Below are positions 16,494-24,301 of a DNA stretch of 50,498 nt, in pieces; position 1 is the first letter of the stretch, and every line of letters starts with the position of its first letter. The notes under the pieces are model-generated. The model was given only the letters and a program-made list of their open reading frames with translations. It did not search any database and was not told the DNA's origin. This stretch comes from an uncultured Verrucomicrobiota bacterium (GTDB lineage Bacteria > Verrucomicrobiota > Verrucomicrobiia > Limisphaerales > JADLHS01): contig CAIKLQ010000011.1 in the NCBI GenBank assembly GCA_903828255.1, forward strand, positions 1 to 50,498. Direction: 5' to 3'. A program made the translations under genes and the position numbers.

Positions 16494-17312
16494 TTATTCG
16501 GGATTCTGGTAAATACTCGGTTTGAGGTAGCGCAGTGGCATCGTCAAGCCGTTGAGGCTTTCCGCCCGACCGGTGAACAGGAATCCCCCCGGCACGAGGA
16601 CTCGACTCAGACGGTTGACCAGACGTTCCTGCGTCTGCCGGTCAAAATAAATCATCACGTTGCGACAGAAGATGACCTCGAAGACCCGGTCGTTATTCTG
16701 GTCTTCCAGCAAATTCAGTTGCTTGAAAGTGATGCGCTCCTGCAAGTGCCGTTTGATGCGGTACTTATCCGCCCAGTTACCATTTCCGCGTTGGAAATAC
16801 TTGCTCCCCCAGGCCTTGGGCAGGGCGGCCAGCCGTTCGCCCGCGTAAATTCCCTGGCTCGCTTTTTCCAGCGCCCGGGTCGAAATATCCGTCGCCTGAA
16901 TGTTCCAATTCCAACCGTCCGCCAGCGGATATCGCTCCTCAAGGAAGAAGGAAATGGTGTAAGGCTCTTCCCCGGTGGCGCAGGCGGCGCTCCAAACCCA
17001 GAATTGCTTTTGGTTGGGGGCGAGCAGGCGCGGCAGGGCTTCCGTCACCATGAAGTCAAAATGTTCGCGCTCGCGCAGAAAGTGCGTGAAATTCGTGGTG
17101 AGGGCATCAATCGCCCGGCCGATTTCGACGGCCCCCTCCGCGGAGTCAAGCAGGCTGCAGTAATCCGGCAGCGACAGGATGCCCAAGGCCCGCATCCGCT
17201 TGCCCAGCCGGGACCGAATCAAAGCCTCCTTGCTGCGGTCCATCCGGATCCGCGAGCGTTCGTAAATCAGCGTAATGACATAATCCAGCGCCTGAATCTC
17301 GCGCCGCGACAT
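16494..17312 (-). CDS. cheR: CheR receptor methyltransferase
   Basis: SAM-dependent methylation of receptor glutamates. From ATG 17312 the protein is 272 aa. The N-terminal all-helical domain opens MSRREIQALDYVITLIYERS and includes DALTTNFTHFLRE. The SAM-binding core shows VWSAACATGEEPYTI, QATDIS and the family motif FCRNVMIYFD, ending in LFTGRAESL. The frame stays open to a TTG at 17384, but the ATG gives the family's usual N-terminus. The receptor tail DFKDF at 3485 is a likely docking peptide for this enzyme. It lies 98 bp after the second HDOD gene and 8 bp before cheD. Confidence 0.96.
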   Translation of the reverse strand: MSRREIQALDYVITLIYERSRIRMDRSKEALIRSRLGKRMRALGILSLPDYCSLLDSAEGAVEIGRAIDALTTNFTHFLREREHFDFMVTEALPRLLAPNQKQFWVWSAACATGEEPYTISFFLEERYPLADGWNWNIQATDISTRALEKASQGIYAGERLAALPKAWGSKYFQRGNGNWADKYRIKRHLQERITFKQLNLLEDQNNDRVFEVIFCRNVMIYFDRQTQERLVNRLSRVLVPGGFLFTGRAESLNGLTMPLRYLKPSIYQNPE

Positions 17313-17410
17313 TTGGGAAGCGCCCGCGCCAGACCTGACGGCATCGGCCTCGATCGAGTCCCCCCCGGACGGCAACCGGGCCAAGGGGGCAGCGCGTATG
17401 GACGCCGGCT

Positions 17411-18325
17411 TCAGACCAGCCCCTCCAGAATTGTTGAGAGCCGTTCGAGACTGCGCTCCATGTTGGCGCGGGCCAGAGCGCGGGCTTCCGATTCGGCGGG
17501 AAACAACAGGTCCCAGCCCTCAGCCTCCATCCAATCCTCGGCGGTGACTTCCGCGGGATTGCCGCTGTTCCCGATGCGCGCGTGCCGGACAAACAGGTCG
17601 GCCACTTGCACGGCGGCGACAATCCGGGCATCCGAGCCGGCGCGCTTGGGGGCATGATGAAACCGCACGGCCTGAATCGTGACGGCGGACAATTTGTGGG
17701 ATTCGAGGTACAGCGCGCCCAGTTCGCAATGATCAATCCCGAGAATCCCGGATTCCACCAGCAGCAGATCGGCAGGGGCCCCGGCCATGCGCAATTGGAC
17801 TTGATCGAAATACTCGGGAAAGGCCGCCCCCATGACAATTTTGCCAACGTCGTGCAGCAGGCCCGCCACATAATCCTCTTCGTCGGAATTGGGCTGAACG
17901 TCGCCGAGAATTTCGCGGGTCATCATGGCGGTTCCGATGCAGTGCCGCCAGAATTCGCGCCACGGAAACCGGGATGCTCCGGCGAGTCTTTGGAGATCTT
18001 CGATGACCGGGGTGAGTACCGCGAGGCGGCGAATCTGGCGCACCCCCAGGTAAAAAACGGCTTCCTCGATGCTGCTGACCGGCGTAGATAGGCCATAATA
18101 GACGGAATTGACCATCCGGAGCAGGCGCGTGGTCATGCTGGGGTCGCGGCGGATCACATCGGCAATCTGCGAGGTAAAGCATTGGTCGGCGTCGAGCAAC
18201 TCGCGGAGCACGCCGTTGATGCTGCCCAAGGAGGGCAACCGCGGGCAGTTTCCAAGTCGGCGTTCGATTTGAGCGCGGTCCAATCGGGCGAGGACGGCCA
18301 GCGCGATGGGTTCTTTCATAGACAT
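17411..18325 (-). CDS. HDOD domain protein, first gene of the che operon
   Basis: About 304 aa, HDOD family: NCPRLPSLGSINGVLREL, then IRRDPSMTTRLLRMVNSVYYG (cited by its ends IRRDPS and NSVYYG), VFYLGVRQIRRLAVLT, and an HD pair in AGLLHDVGK. HHAP occurs further on. It is a divergent paralogue of the protein at 15119-15970. An open GTG start exists at 18334, but ATG 18325 has a GAGAAG eight bases upstream and leaves room for a leader after the FliA promoter (18345-18371). It leads the operon HDOD-cheR-cheD-HDOD-cheB-cheA. The biochemical role is unknown; coupling to motility is inferred from context. Confidence 0.92.
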   Translation of the reverse strand: MSMKEPIALAVLARLDRAQIERRLGNCPRLPSLGSINGVLRELLDADQCFTSQIADVIRRDPSMTTRLLRMVNSVYYGLSTPVSSIEEAVFYLGVRQIRRLAVLTPVIEDLQRLAGASRFPWREFWRHCIGTAMMTREILGDVQPNSDEEDYVAGLLHDVGKIVMGAAFPEYFDQVQLRMAGAPADLLLVESGILGIDHCELGALYLESHKLSAVTIQAVRFHHAPKRAGSDARIVAAVQVADLFVRHARIGNSGNPAEVTAEDWMEAEGWDLLFPAESEARALARANMERSLERLSTILEGLV

Positions 18326-18344
18326 CGGGTTCACTTCTCAGGTC

Positions 18345-18371
18345 TTATCGGCCCGCCGCGCGTTAAGTTTA
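18345..18371 (-). promoter_or_regulatory. Consensus FliA (sigma-28) promoter of the HDOD-cheRDBA operon
   Basis: On the minus strand: TAAA (18371-18368), a 15-nt spacer, GCCGATAA (18352-18345). This is a perfect match to the flagellar sigma-28 consensus in both boxes and in spacing. The predicted start at about 18338 lies about 13 bases before ATG 18325. It runs back to back with the plus-strand promoter at 18423-18449. Confidence 0.88.
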
Positions 18372-18422
18372 ACGCTCACAAGCAAATTTTTCCGATTTCT
18401 CTACTTTTTCCGATTTCTCCCC

Positions 18423-18449
18423 TCAAGTAGCGGCATAAGTTGCCGATAG
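18423..18449 (+). promoter_or_regulatory. FliA (sigma-28) promoter of the cheX operon
   Basis: TCAA, 15-nt spacer, GCCGATAG: one mismatch in each box against TAAA-N15-GCCGATAA. A start about 7 bases past the -10 would fall at about 18456, only 4 bases before ATG 18460. The mRNA may therefore be nearly leaderless, or translation may begin at ATG 18472. Confidence 0.78.
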
Positions 18450-18459
18450 GCTTGGCAAC

Positions 18460-18930
18460 ATGATTGACGACATGGATGAACTGGTCACGTCCGCGGTGAC
18501 CACACTATTTGATACGATGCTCGGCATGAAGATGGTGAAAGTGCCAGTGCAACCGGAATTTATTGACTCCGAAAGGCACATCGCCGGCGTGGTGGGTTTC
18601 ATCGGCAAGCTCAACGGCGTCGTTTACATTTATACCACACAGAAGTTCGGACAACGCATTACTTCCATCCTGCTCGGCCTTGGCGCTTCGGAGGCGACCA
18701 CGGGCGAAATGGTCAACGATGCCATGGGGGAAATGGCCAACATGCTGGTGGGCACGATGAAATCGCGCCTGATGGATCGCGGCATCGCTTGCGTCCTCAC
18801 CATTCCCTCGGTGGTGCGGGGGAGTCATTTTAGCGTGGAAGCCATCAGCACCACCGAAGGGCATGTTTTCAGCTATGAAGCGGAAGGCAACCGGATATTC
18901 GTTCAATTCCTCGTGAAGCCAGGTTCGTAG
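18460..18930 (+). CDS. cheX: CheX-type CheY-P phosphatase
   Basis: Dephosphorylates CheY-P or related receivers. The 156 aa show the CheX fold: VTTLFDTMLGMKM at the N-terminus, VVGFIGKLNGVVYIY (strand region), and the catalytic helix motif DAMGEMANMLVGTMKSRL with E91 and N94, the pair that performs attack in CheC/CheX proteins. Only one such helix is present, as in CheX; CheC has two. It is the first gene of a plus-strand operon that diverges from the cheRDBA operon and carries a FliA promoter. ATG 18460 is used; ATG 18472 would also keep the whole domain. Confidence 0.93.
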   Translation: MIDDMDELVTSAVTTLFDTMLGMKMVKVPVQPEFIDSERHIAGVVGFIGKLNGVVYIYTTQKFGQRITSILLGLGASEATTGEMVNDAMGEMANMLVGTMKSRLMDRGIACVLTIPSVVRGSHFSVEAISTTEGHVFSYEAEGNRIFVQFLVKPGS

Positions 18931-18952
18931 AGCCAAACCAGATTTAACCACT

Positions 18953-20098
18953 ATGGGTCCGAAAATTTTAACCGTAGATGACAGCCGGACGATCCGCATG
19001 ATCGTCACCCGCGCCTTCAAAGGGTTTGCCTGCGAGATCTTCGAAGCCTCCGATGGCGTGGAAGGACTCACGGTGGCCGGCCGCGAGCGGCCGGACATTA
19101 TCCTGCTCGACCTCACCATGCCGGTCATGGACGGAGCGGAAATGCTCTCCAAGCTCAAGGCCGACCCCGAATTGCGCGCCATTCCCGTCGTCATGCTCAC
19201 GGCGGAATCGGGCCGGGAAAACGTCCTCCGCATCGCCAAGCTCGGCGTGCGCGACTACCTGGTCAAACCGTTCAAAGAAGAATTGATCGTCGAACGCGTG
19301 GGCCGCATCGTGGACCTCAAAGCCAAGAATGAAGCGACAACGCGGGTAAAGCGCTTTGACGATCCCCTCCAGGTTCTGGTCGTGGACGACAAGCCCGTCA
19401 TCGTGGACCAAATCCAAGCGGCGCTGACTGGACTTCCTTGGACGGTGCAAGGTGCCGCGCAAGCGGGCCAGGCGGTGGATTCTTGCAGCCAGGCCGTGCC
19501 TGACATCGTCCTGATCAGCTTGTCGCTGCCGGAAAGTTCCGGTTTCATTCTTTTCCAAATGCTCCGCGCCAGCGTGCGCACCAAGGCCATCCCGATTATC
19601 GGATTGAGCGTGAAGAATGCGACCGAAGAACAGACGCGCGCCCAGCAACTCGGCTTCAGCGCCATTGTCACCAAGCCCATTGATCTCATAGACCTGCAAC
19701 TCAAGATCACCCGGGCGCTGAATCTCGACACCTCCTACAAATACTTCCAATACCGCGATGGCGTGCTGGTGCTACTGCTGCCAACCTCCTTCAACCAAGC
19801 CGTGGCCAGCGATGTGACCACGCATCTCCGCACCAAAGTCAGCGAAGCGGTGGACGCGGGCCTAAACCACCTGGTCATGGACATGAGTCAGATCAAGGCA
19901 GCGGATGTGATCTTGATCCGGCTCGGCATAGATGTCATTCAACTCTGCGCGGAACTGGGCGTCAAACACGCCTTGGTCGGCTCGGATGCGGTTTGCCGCG
20001 AGTGCAAGAACTACGCCGAAACCAAGGATTGGCAGTTCAGCGATTCCATCACCGAAGCATTGGAGAACCTCAATGGTAAAACCCCTGCGACTATTTGA
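18953..20098 (+). CDS. Receiver / pseudo-receiver / STAS-like three-domain protein
   Basis: 381 aa. Domain 1 (3-120) is a complete CheY-like receiver: D9, D10, phospho-acceptor D53 in LLDLTMP, T83 and K105 in YLVKPF. Domain 2 (138-255) is a second receiver that keeps VVDD and K241 but has S189 in LISLSLP where the phospho-acceptor should be, so it cannot be phosphorylated there. Domain 3 (264-372) resembles a STAS domain: DGVLVLLLP, then LVMDMSQIKAADVILIRLG, then ALVGSD. Its usual DSSG serine motif is absent. It sits 22 bp after cheX, so domain 1 may be a CheA output and a CheX substrate. STAS domains usually mediate partner switching; no anti-sigma kinase is seen here. Confidence 0.88.
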   Translation: MGPKILTVDDSRTIRMIVTRAFKGFACEIFEASDGVEGLTVAGRERPDIILLDLTMPVMDGAEMLSKLKADPELRAIPVVMLTAESGRENVLRIAKLGVRDYLVKPFKEELIVERVGRIVDLKAKNEATTRVKRFDDPLQVLVVDDKPVIVDQIQAALTGLPWTVQGAAQAGQAVDSCSQAVPDIVLISLSLPESSGFILFQMLRASVRTKAIPIIGLSVKNATEEQTRAQQLGFSAIVTKPIDLIDLQLKITRALNLDTSYKYFQYRDGVLVLLLPTSFNQAVASDVTTHLRTKVSEAVDAGLNHLVMDMSQIKAADVILIRLGIDVIQLCAELGVKHALVGSDAVCRECKNYAETKDWQFSDSITEALENLNGKTPATI

Positions 20099-20576
20099 GT
20101 GGAGCGGGCTGGCCGTCGGGCTGTGGCTTGCCAGCGCCAACGCGTACGCCGAACAGACTGAGGCTTACCTCCCTACTGTGGGGGTTTCGCCCCTGCGTTT
20201 TCAGTCCTTTTCCGCCGGTGGGCAAACCGAGGGCTTACCCCCCCTCTTGCTGTGGCGTGGTCCGGCTACAAATGCGACCGCCCTAGACACCACCGCGTCG
20301 GCCAACTCCAGCGCTGGGACTAGGAACCAGCCGGCTTTACCAGCAACGGCAGCCCTTGCTTCCCCAGCTATCACTGCTCCGGCGGACACCAACCTGGCCT
20401 CGCTACCGCCAATGAACGAACCAGTGCCGGTGGGGAGCACGCTGACCGACATGCAGTCGGTGCTGAAATGGCTGCTGCCGGCTTCCGGGAATGTGCCAGA
20501 TGGCAGCCGTTTGTTCCCCGTCTTTGCGCCCGCAACGCCGCCGCGTTCCAGCAGTGCCGTTTACCAAAGCCGTTAA
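20073..20576 (+). CDS. Small exported protein of unknown function
   Basis: 167 aa, starting at ATG 20073 inside the end of the preceding gene (26-bp overlap). The N-terminus is a signal peptide: MVKPLRLFEW, then a hydrophobic stretch AVGLWLASANAYA before a probable cleavage at AYA-EQ. The mature part is rich in Ala, Pro, Ser and Thr with no recognised domain. Its reading frame shows the third-position GC expected of the neighbours, and it fits exactly between two same-strand genes, which supports it being real. The role is unknown; an envelope or flagellar-structure job is a guess from context only. Confidence 0.6.
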   Translation: MVKPLRLFEWSGLAVGLWLASANAYAEQTEAYLPTVGVSPLRFQSFSAGGQTEGLPPLLLWRGPATNATALDTTASANSSAGTRNQPALPATAALASPAITAPADTNLASLPPMNEPVPVGSTLTDMQSVLKWLLPASGNVPDGSRLFPVFAPATPPRSSSAVYQSR

Positions 20577-20589
20577 TTCAATCATCATC

Positions 20590-22005
20590 ATGCGCGCGGC
20601 TTCCGAACGCGAATCAACCAGTTCCGTCTGGCGGACCTGTGTTCGCATCGGGCGACTAGTAGGCGCGCTCGCGCTCGCGTTGGCGGGGCCAGCGGTCGCG
20701 CAAGAGTCGAATCGGGTGACGCACCCCCAGGCTGTTCCCACTCCGCAGGCTAAGGCATCGGCCCCCGGGACGAATGGCGGGGCGCTCCCGCCCTCCAGCC
20801 ACACGGTGATTGACGACTTGGGATTACTCGCCCGCGCCACCAATTCGGTGAAGCAAACCACCGAATCGGCCAAGCAGGTGGAAGACTTTCCGGCCCGGCT
20901 CGAACTAGCCCGCAGCAGCCGTTTGAGCCGTCAGTTTTCCGTGGCCACCGCGATCTACGCGGGGCTGCTGCAAAGTGACGCGCCCGAGAGCTTGCGCCGC
21001 ACGGCGTTGATCGAAATGGCCCTGACGGCGCAGGACGAGAACGACTTGGTTCGCGCCCAACAGATTTACGCCCAAGGCATCGCCCTCTGGCCACTGGATC
21101 CCGGCCTGCCGGAAATAATTCTCCGCCAGGGCTTGGTTTACCGGCAGATGGGGCTGAATAATCTCGCGATTGCGAAGTTTTACACCGTGATGACCAGCGC
21201 GCTGACGCTCCGACCCGATCGCTTTGAATATTATCAGCAACTGGTGCTCCGCGCGCAAAATGAGATTGCCAACGCGCAATATGATCTCGGTAGCTGGACC
21301 GAGGCGGCCGATTCACTGGGCCGGCTGCTCAAGCTGGACACCCCGCCCGAGAACCACTCCACCCTGCAATGCAAACTCATCCGTTGCCTGATTGCCCAGG
21401 GTCGCCACGGCGATGCCTGCGCCCAGGCGCAAGACTTCTTGACCCGGCACGCCGACGCCAAGGAGCGGCCCGAGGTGCATTTCCTTTGCGCCAGTTCGCT
21501 CAAGCAAATCGGTCGCGGGGCGGACTCGTTGCAACAAGTGCTGTCCCTGCTGAAGGAACAGCACGGTGAAGGAACGCGCGATCCCGCCGCCCTCGCCTAC
21601 TGGCAGCGCCGGGCGGGCAATGAGATTGCCAATCAGTTCTACCAGGAAGGCGAGCATTTGAAGGCCATGGACATTTATCTCAGCCTCGCAGCGCTCGGCT
21701 CCACTCCCGAGTGGCAGCTTCCGGTTTGGTACCAACTGGGGCTGGTTTACGAGCGGATGAGCCAGCCCGCGAAGGCCATCGAGTATTACGAAAACATCGG
21801 GCGGCGGGAAACGGAAATGACCAACGCCGCCCCCAGCCTCAAGGCGGTTTTAGAAATGGCTCGTTGGCGCAAAGAGTTCATCGCCTGGCGGGTCAAGTCC
21901 GAGAGCGCCAACCTCGAATTCCGCGATACGATCGGGGATTCGGCCATCATCAAAACCTCCTCGGTCCCCGCCGCCCCGATTCAGTCCAAAGCTCCATCGC
22001 AATGA
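20590..22005 (+). CDS. Exported TPR-repeat protein
   Basis: 471 aa from ATG 20590. The frame is open upstream to 20491, but only this start yields a signal peptide (RIGRLVGALALALAGPAVAQ). The mature part is an alpha solenoid of TPR-like pairs from about residue 95 to 440: FSVATAIYAGLLQSD, RAQQIYAQGIALWP, GLVYRQMGLNNLAIAKFY, YQLGLVYERMSQPAKAIEYYEN. It is probably periplasmic. It overlaps the next gene by 4 bp (ATGA). TPR proteins of this type hold complexes together; which complex is not visible, but the operon is flagellar/chemotaxis in character. Confidence 0.85.
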   Translation: MRAASERESTSSVWRTCVRIGRLVGALALALAGPAVAQESNRVTHPQAVPTPQAKASAPGTNGGALPPSSHTVIDDLGLLARATNSVKQTTESAKQVEDFPARLELARSSRLSRQFSVATAIYAGLLQSDAPESLRRTALIEMALTAQDENDLVRAQQIYAQGIALWPLDPGLPEIILRQGLVYRQMGLNNLAIAKFYTVMTSALTLRPDRFEYYQQLVLRAQNEIANAQYDLGSWTEAADSLGRLLKLDTPPENHSTLQCKLIRCLIAQGRHGDACAQAQDFLTRHADAKERPEVHFLCASSLKQIGRGADSLQQVLSLLKEQHGEGTRDPAALAYWQRRAGNEIANQFYQEGEHLKAMDIYLSLAALGSTPEWQLPVWYQLGLVYERMSQPAKAIEYYENIGRRETEMTNAAPSLKAVLEMARWRKEFIAWRVKSESANLEFRDTIGDSAIIKTSSVPAAPIQSKAPSQ

Positions 22006-22433
22006 ACCCACCCGACGAAGCCACCGACTCCATTGCCGCCGTGATCAACGATCACCTCGGCGTGTGCAGCAAATTGCTGGCCCTGGCGCAACGGGAAGCG
22101 GAGGCGCTGAAAAACGCGCCGGCTTTTCCGCTCGCTGAAATCCAAACGGAACGAAGATCGTTGCTTGCCCAGCTCGAATCTGCGCTCCACTTACTGGGTC
22201 AAAAACAGGCGTTATGGCAGAAGCTTTCCCCCGAGCGCCGGGCCCGCAAACCGCAGATGAACCAACTGCTCCAAACCGCCATGGACACCATCATGCGCAT
22301 CTTGGTGCTGGACCGCGAAAACGAGCAGGCGCTCTTGCGCCGGGGCTTGTTACCCACCCGCGCCCTGCCGCCGGTGGAACAATCGCGCCCGCACTACGTG
22401 GCCCGGCTCTACCAACACCACGGGAAGTCCTAA
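22002..22433 (+). CDS. FlgN-like flagellar export chaperone (putative)
   Basis: 143 aa, almost all helix: INDHLGVCSKLLALAQREAEALKNAP, then ERRSLLAQLESALHLLGQK (both quoted only in part here: LLALAQREAEAL and RRSLLAQLESAL), then MDTIMRILVLDRENEQALLR. The layout of a helix with LLxLAxxExxAL, a KxxLLxxL segment and a closing long helix with LDRENExxLLR matches the FlgN family, which escorts hook-associated proteins to the export gate. Sequence signal in FlgN is weak, so the name is tentative. Support comes from operon position (4-bp overlap upstream, 9 bp before the NtrC-type regulator) and from fliD in the same window. A shredded copy lies at 31663-32346. Confidence 0.55.
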   Translation: MNPPDEATDSIAAVINDHLGVCSKLLALAQREAEALKNAPAFPLAEIQTERRSLLAQLESALHLLGQKQALWQKLSPERRARKPQMNQLLQTAMDTIMRILVLDRENEQALLRRGLLPTRALPPVEQSRPHYVARLYQHHGKS

Positions 22434-22442
22434 TACCTTTCT

Positions 22443-23921
22443 ATGCCCATTGAGAAAATCATCCTCGTCGAGGACGACCAGATCATTCGACGGAACCTCG
22501 AGTCCCTGCTGCGGCAGCGCCGGTGCGAGGTGTTCTCCACCGTTACTCTGGCCGCGGCCAAGGAAGCTCTGACCAAGGACACTTTCGACCTGGTTTTCTT
22601 GGACGTGCGGCTTCCCGATGGGGAAGGCACCGACTGGTTGAAGGAACTGCAACTTTCCCCCCAGCGACCACTCGTTGTCATGATGACCGGGTTTGGCTCG
22701 GTGGAGTCGGCAGTCGAGTGCATGCGCGGCGGGGCCTTCGATTACCTCATCAAGCCTTTTGCCGACAACCAGATTGACGTCGTGCTCAAGAAAGCCGAGG
22801 AGTTCACGCGCATCTTGCGGGTGAATCAGTTCCTCACCAAGGACGGCGGCACCGCGGGGTTTGAATTGCTGGGGCGCAGCGCCCCCATGGAAAAACTGCG
22901 CCAGTTGATTCGCCAGATCGCGCGCACCCAGGCCACCGTGCTGATCCAGGGCGAAAGCGGCACCGGCAAGGAACTCGTGGCCCAGGCGATCCACAAGGAG
23001 AGTCCGCGCAACGCCGCCCCACTCATCAAAGTCAATTGCGCCGCCATCCCGGAGAATCTGATTGAAAGCGAATTTTTCGGCCACGAGAAAGGCGCCTTCA
23101 CCGGCGCGCTGAACAAGCGCGAAGGCCGCTTTGAACTCGCGCACGGCGGCACGATTTTGCTCGATGAAATCAGTGAAATCTCGCCGGGCGTGCAGGCCAA
23201 GCTACTGCGCGTGCTGCAAGAACGAGAACTGGAACGCGTCGGCGGCAATCGCACGATCAAGGTGGATGTGCGGGTCATTGCCACTACCAATCGCCTGCTG
23301 GAGCAAAGCGTTCAGCGCAAGGAATTCCGGGAGGATTTGTACTTTCGCCTCAACGTCGTCCCCATGCATGTCCCGCCGCTGCGGGACCGGCGTCCGGACA
23401 TCATGTTCCTGGCCGAGTATTTTCTGGGCTGGTACGCTCGCAAGCATGGCTGCCCTGCGCGCCGGTTTTCCGATGACTGCGAGGCCACCTTGCTCGCGCA
23501 CCATTGGCCCGGCAACGTGCGCGAGTTGCAAAACGTCATTGAGCGCGCCGTCATCATGACCAGCGATTCCCCCGTCATCGAATCCTCCCACTTCTGTCTG
23601 GCCGGACCGTTGTCAGAAGTCGCCCCCCCCGCCGCCACGTCCCTCGACAAACCCGCCGGCGCGGTTTCCCGGACTGCCGGCGCCTTCCTGACGCTTCACG
23701 ATCTGGAAAAAGAGCATATCTACGCGGCACTCGAACGGTGTCAGGACAACCGGACGCAAGCGGCCAAAATCCTCGACATCAGCGTGCGGACGCTGCGGAA
23801 CAAACTGAACGAGTATAATGGCTGTGCCGATCCTTCCGGTGGCGCGCTAGGTAGCGTCCCCCAGACTGAAACCGGCGGCGAAATCCCGGAAGCCGACTGC
23901 GTCGCCGGAAGCTCGGCGTGA
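22443..23921 (+). CDS. NtrC-family sigma-54 response regulator (FlrC/FleR-like position)
   Basis: 492 aa. The receiver (5-120) has D11, D12 and phospho-acceptor D54 in FLDVRLPDG. The AAA+ domain (about 142-375) has Walker A GESGTGKE (170-177), the sigma-54 contact loop GAFTGA (217-222), Walker B GGTILLDEISE and the arginine-rich RLNVVPMHVPPLRDR. The C-terminal Fis-type HTH is at about 430-465 (AKILDISVRTLRNKL). It probably activates sigma-54 flagellar genes, by analogy with FlrC/FleR and because it ends a flagellar/chemotaxis operon. No kinase gene is adjacent. The last ~30 residues extend beyond the HTH. Parts of this gene (bases about 22695-22880 and 23855-24000) recur in the wreck at 31663-32346. 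Confidence 0.95.
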   Translation: MPIEKIILVEDDQIIRRNLESLLRQRRCEVFSTVTLAAAKEALTKDTFDLVFLDVRLPDGEGTDWLKELQLSPQRPLVVMMTGFGSVESAVECMRGGAFDYLIKPFADNQIDVVLKKAEEFTRILRVNQFLTKDGGTAGFELLGRSAPMEKLRQLIRQIARTQATVLIQGESGTGKELVAQAIHKESPRNAAPLIKVNCAAIPENLIESEFFGHEKGAFTGALNKREGRFELAHGGTILLDEISEISPGVQAKLLRVLQERELERVGGNRTIKVDVRVIATTNRLLEQSVQRKEFREDLYFRLNVVPMHVPPLRDRRPDIMFLAEYFLGWYARKHGCPARRFSDDCEATLLAHHWPGNVRELQNVIERAVIMTSDSPVIESSHFCLAGPLSEVAPPAATSLDKPAGAVSRTAGAFLTLHDLEKEHIYAALERCQDNRTQAAKILDISVRTLRNKLNEYNGCADPSGGALGSVPQTETGGEIPEADCVAGSSA

Positions 23922-24040
23922 TGCCCGCCAGCACGCCACCGCACTCGGGACGCTGTTCCCAACCTAAGAATCCCACCCCGCTCCTCCAGTGAGTGCTTCC
24001 ACTTGTAACCCCGAGAAGCTCCGCCGGGCGGGCGGCAGCG
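23922..24040 (+). pseudogene. NtrC 3' flank joined to a shred of the GT4 gene
   Basis: Bases 23922-24000 match the flank at about 32268-32346. Bases 24000-24035 then match an internal part of the glycosyltransferase gene near 32698-32735: ACCCCGAGAAGCTCCGCCG here against ACACCGAGAAGCTCCGCCG there, both reading NxEKLRRAG. The ~350 bp in between are missing. This is the deleted remainder of a GT gene that once followed NtrC. From 24041 to 24301 there is no gene I can name; short frames exist on both strands without recognisable family. Confidence 0.6.
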
Positions 24041-24301
24041 TTTCGGCAAGGGGTTCTCCCGGGATGCCAAACAGTTGTTTCTGCACGTCCGAGTGGGGGA
24101 AGAAATATGTCTTTGATGTAGGCAGGTTCATGAACTTGATGTCGCCGGCCCCGGATGCGGCCCCAATACAACGGCGGCTTGAATTTGAATTCCTCAAAAT
24201 GGTCGTTGAAGTTTGGGTCATGGCTTTGTTTTTGCACTGAGCCAAATCGGGTAAATGGCGATGCTTGTCTGGAAGTGTTGTTCAACCTAGTTAGTTCCGG
24301 G

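Noticed and set aside
19932-20072. An upstream extension of the small exported protein
   Set aside because: It would run antagonistically through the STAS domain and would bury the signal peptide.
23964-24285. Minus-strand open frames between NtrC and SNF2 as a real gene
   Set aside because: No family resemblance, two competing frames, and part of the stretch is demonstrably a shred of another gene.
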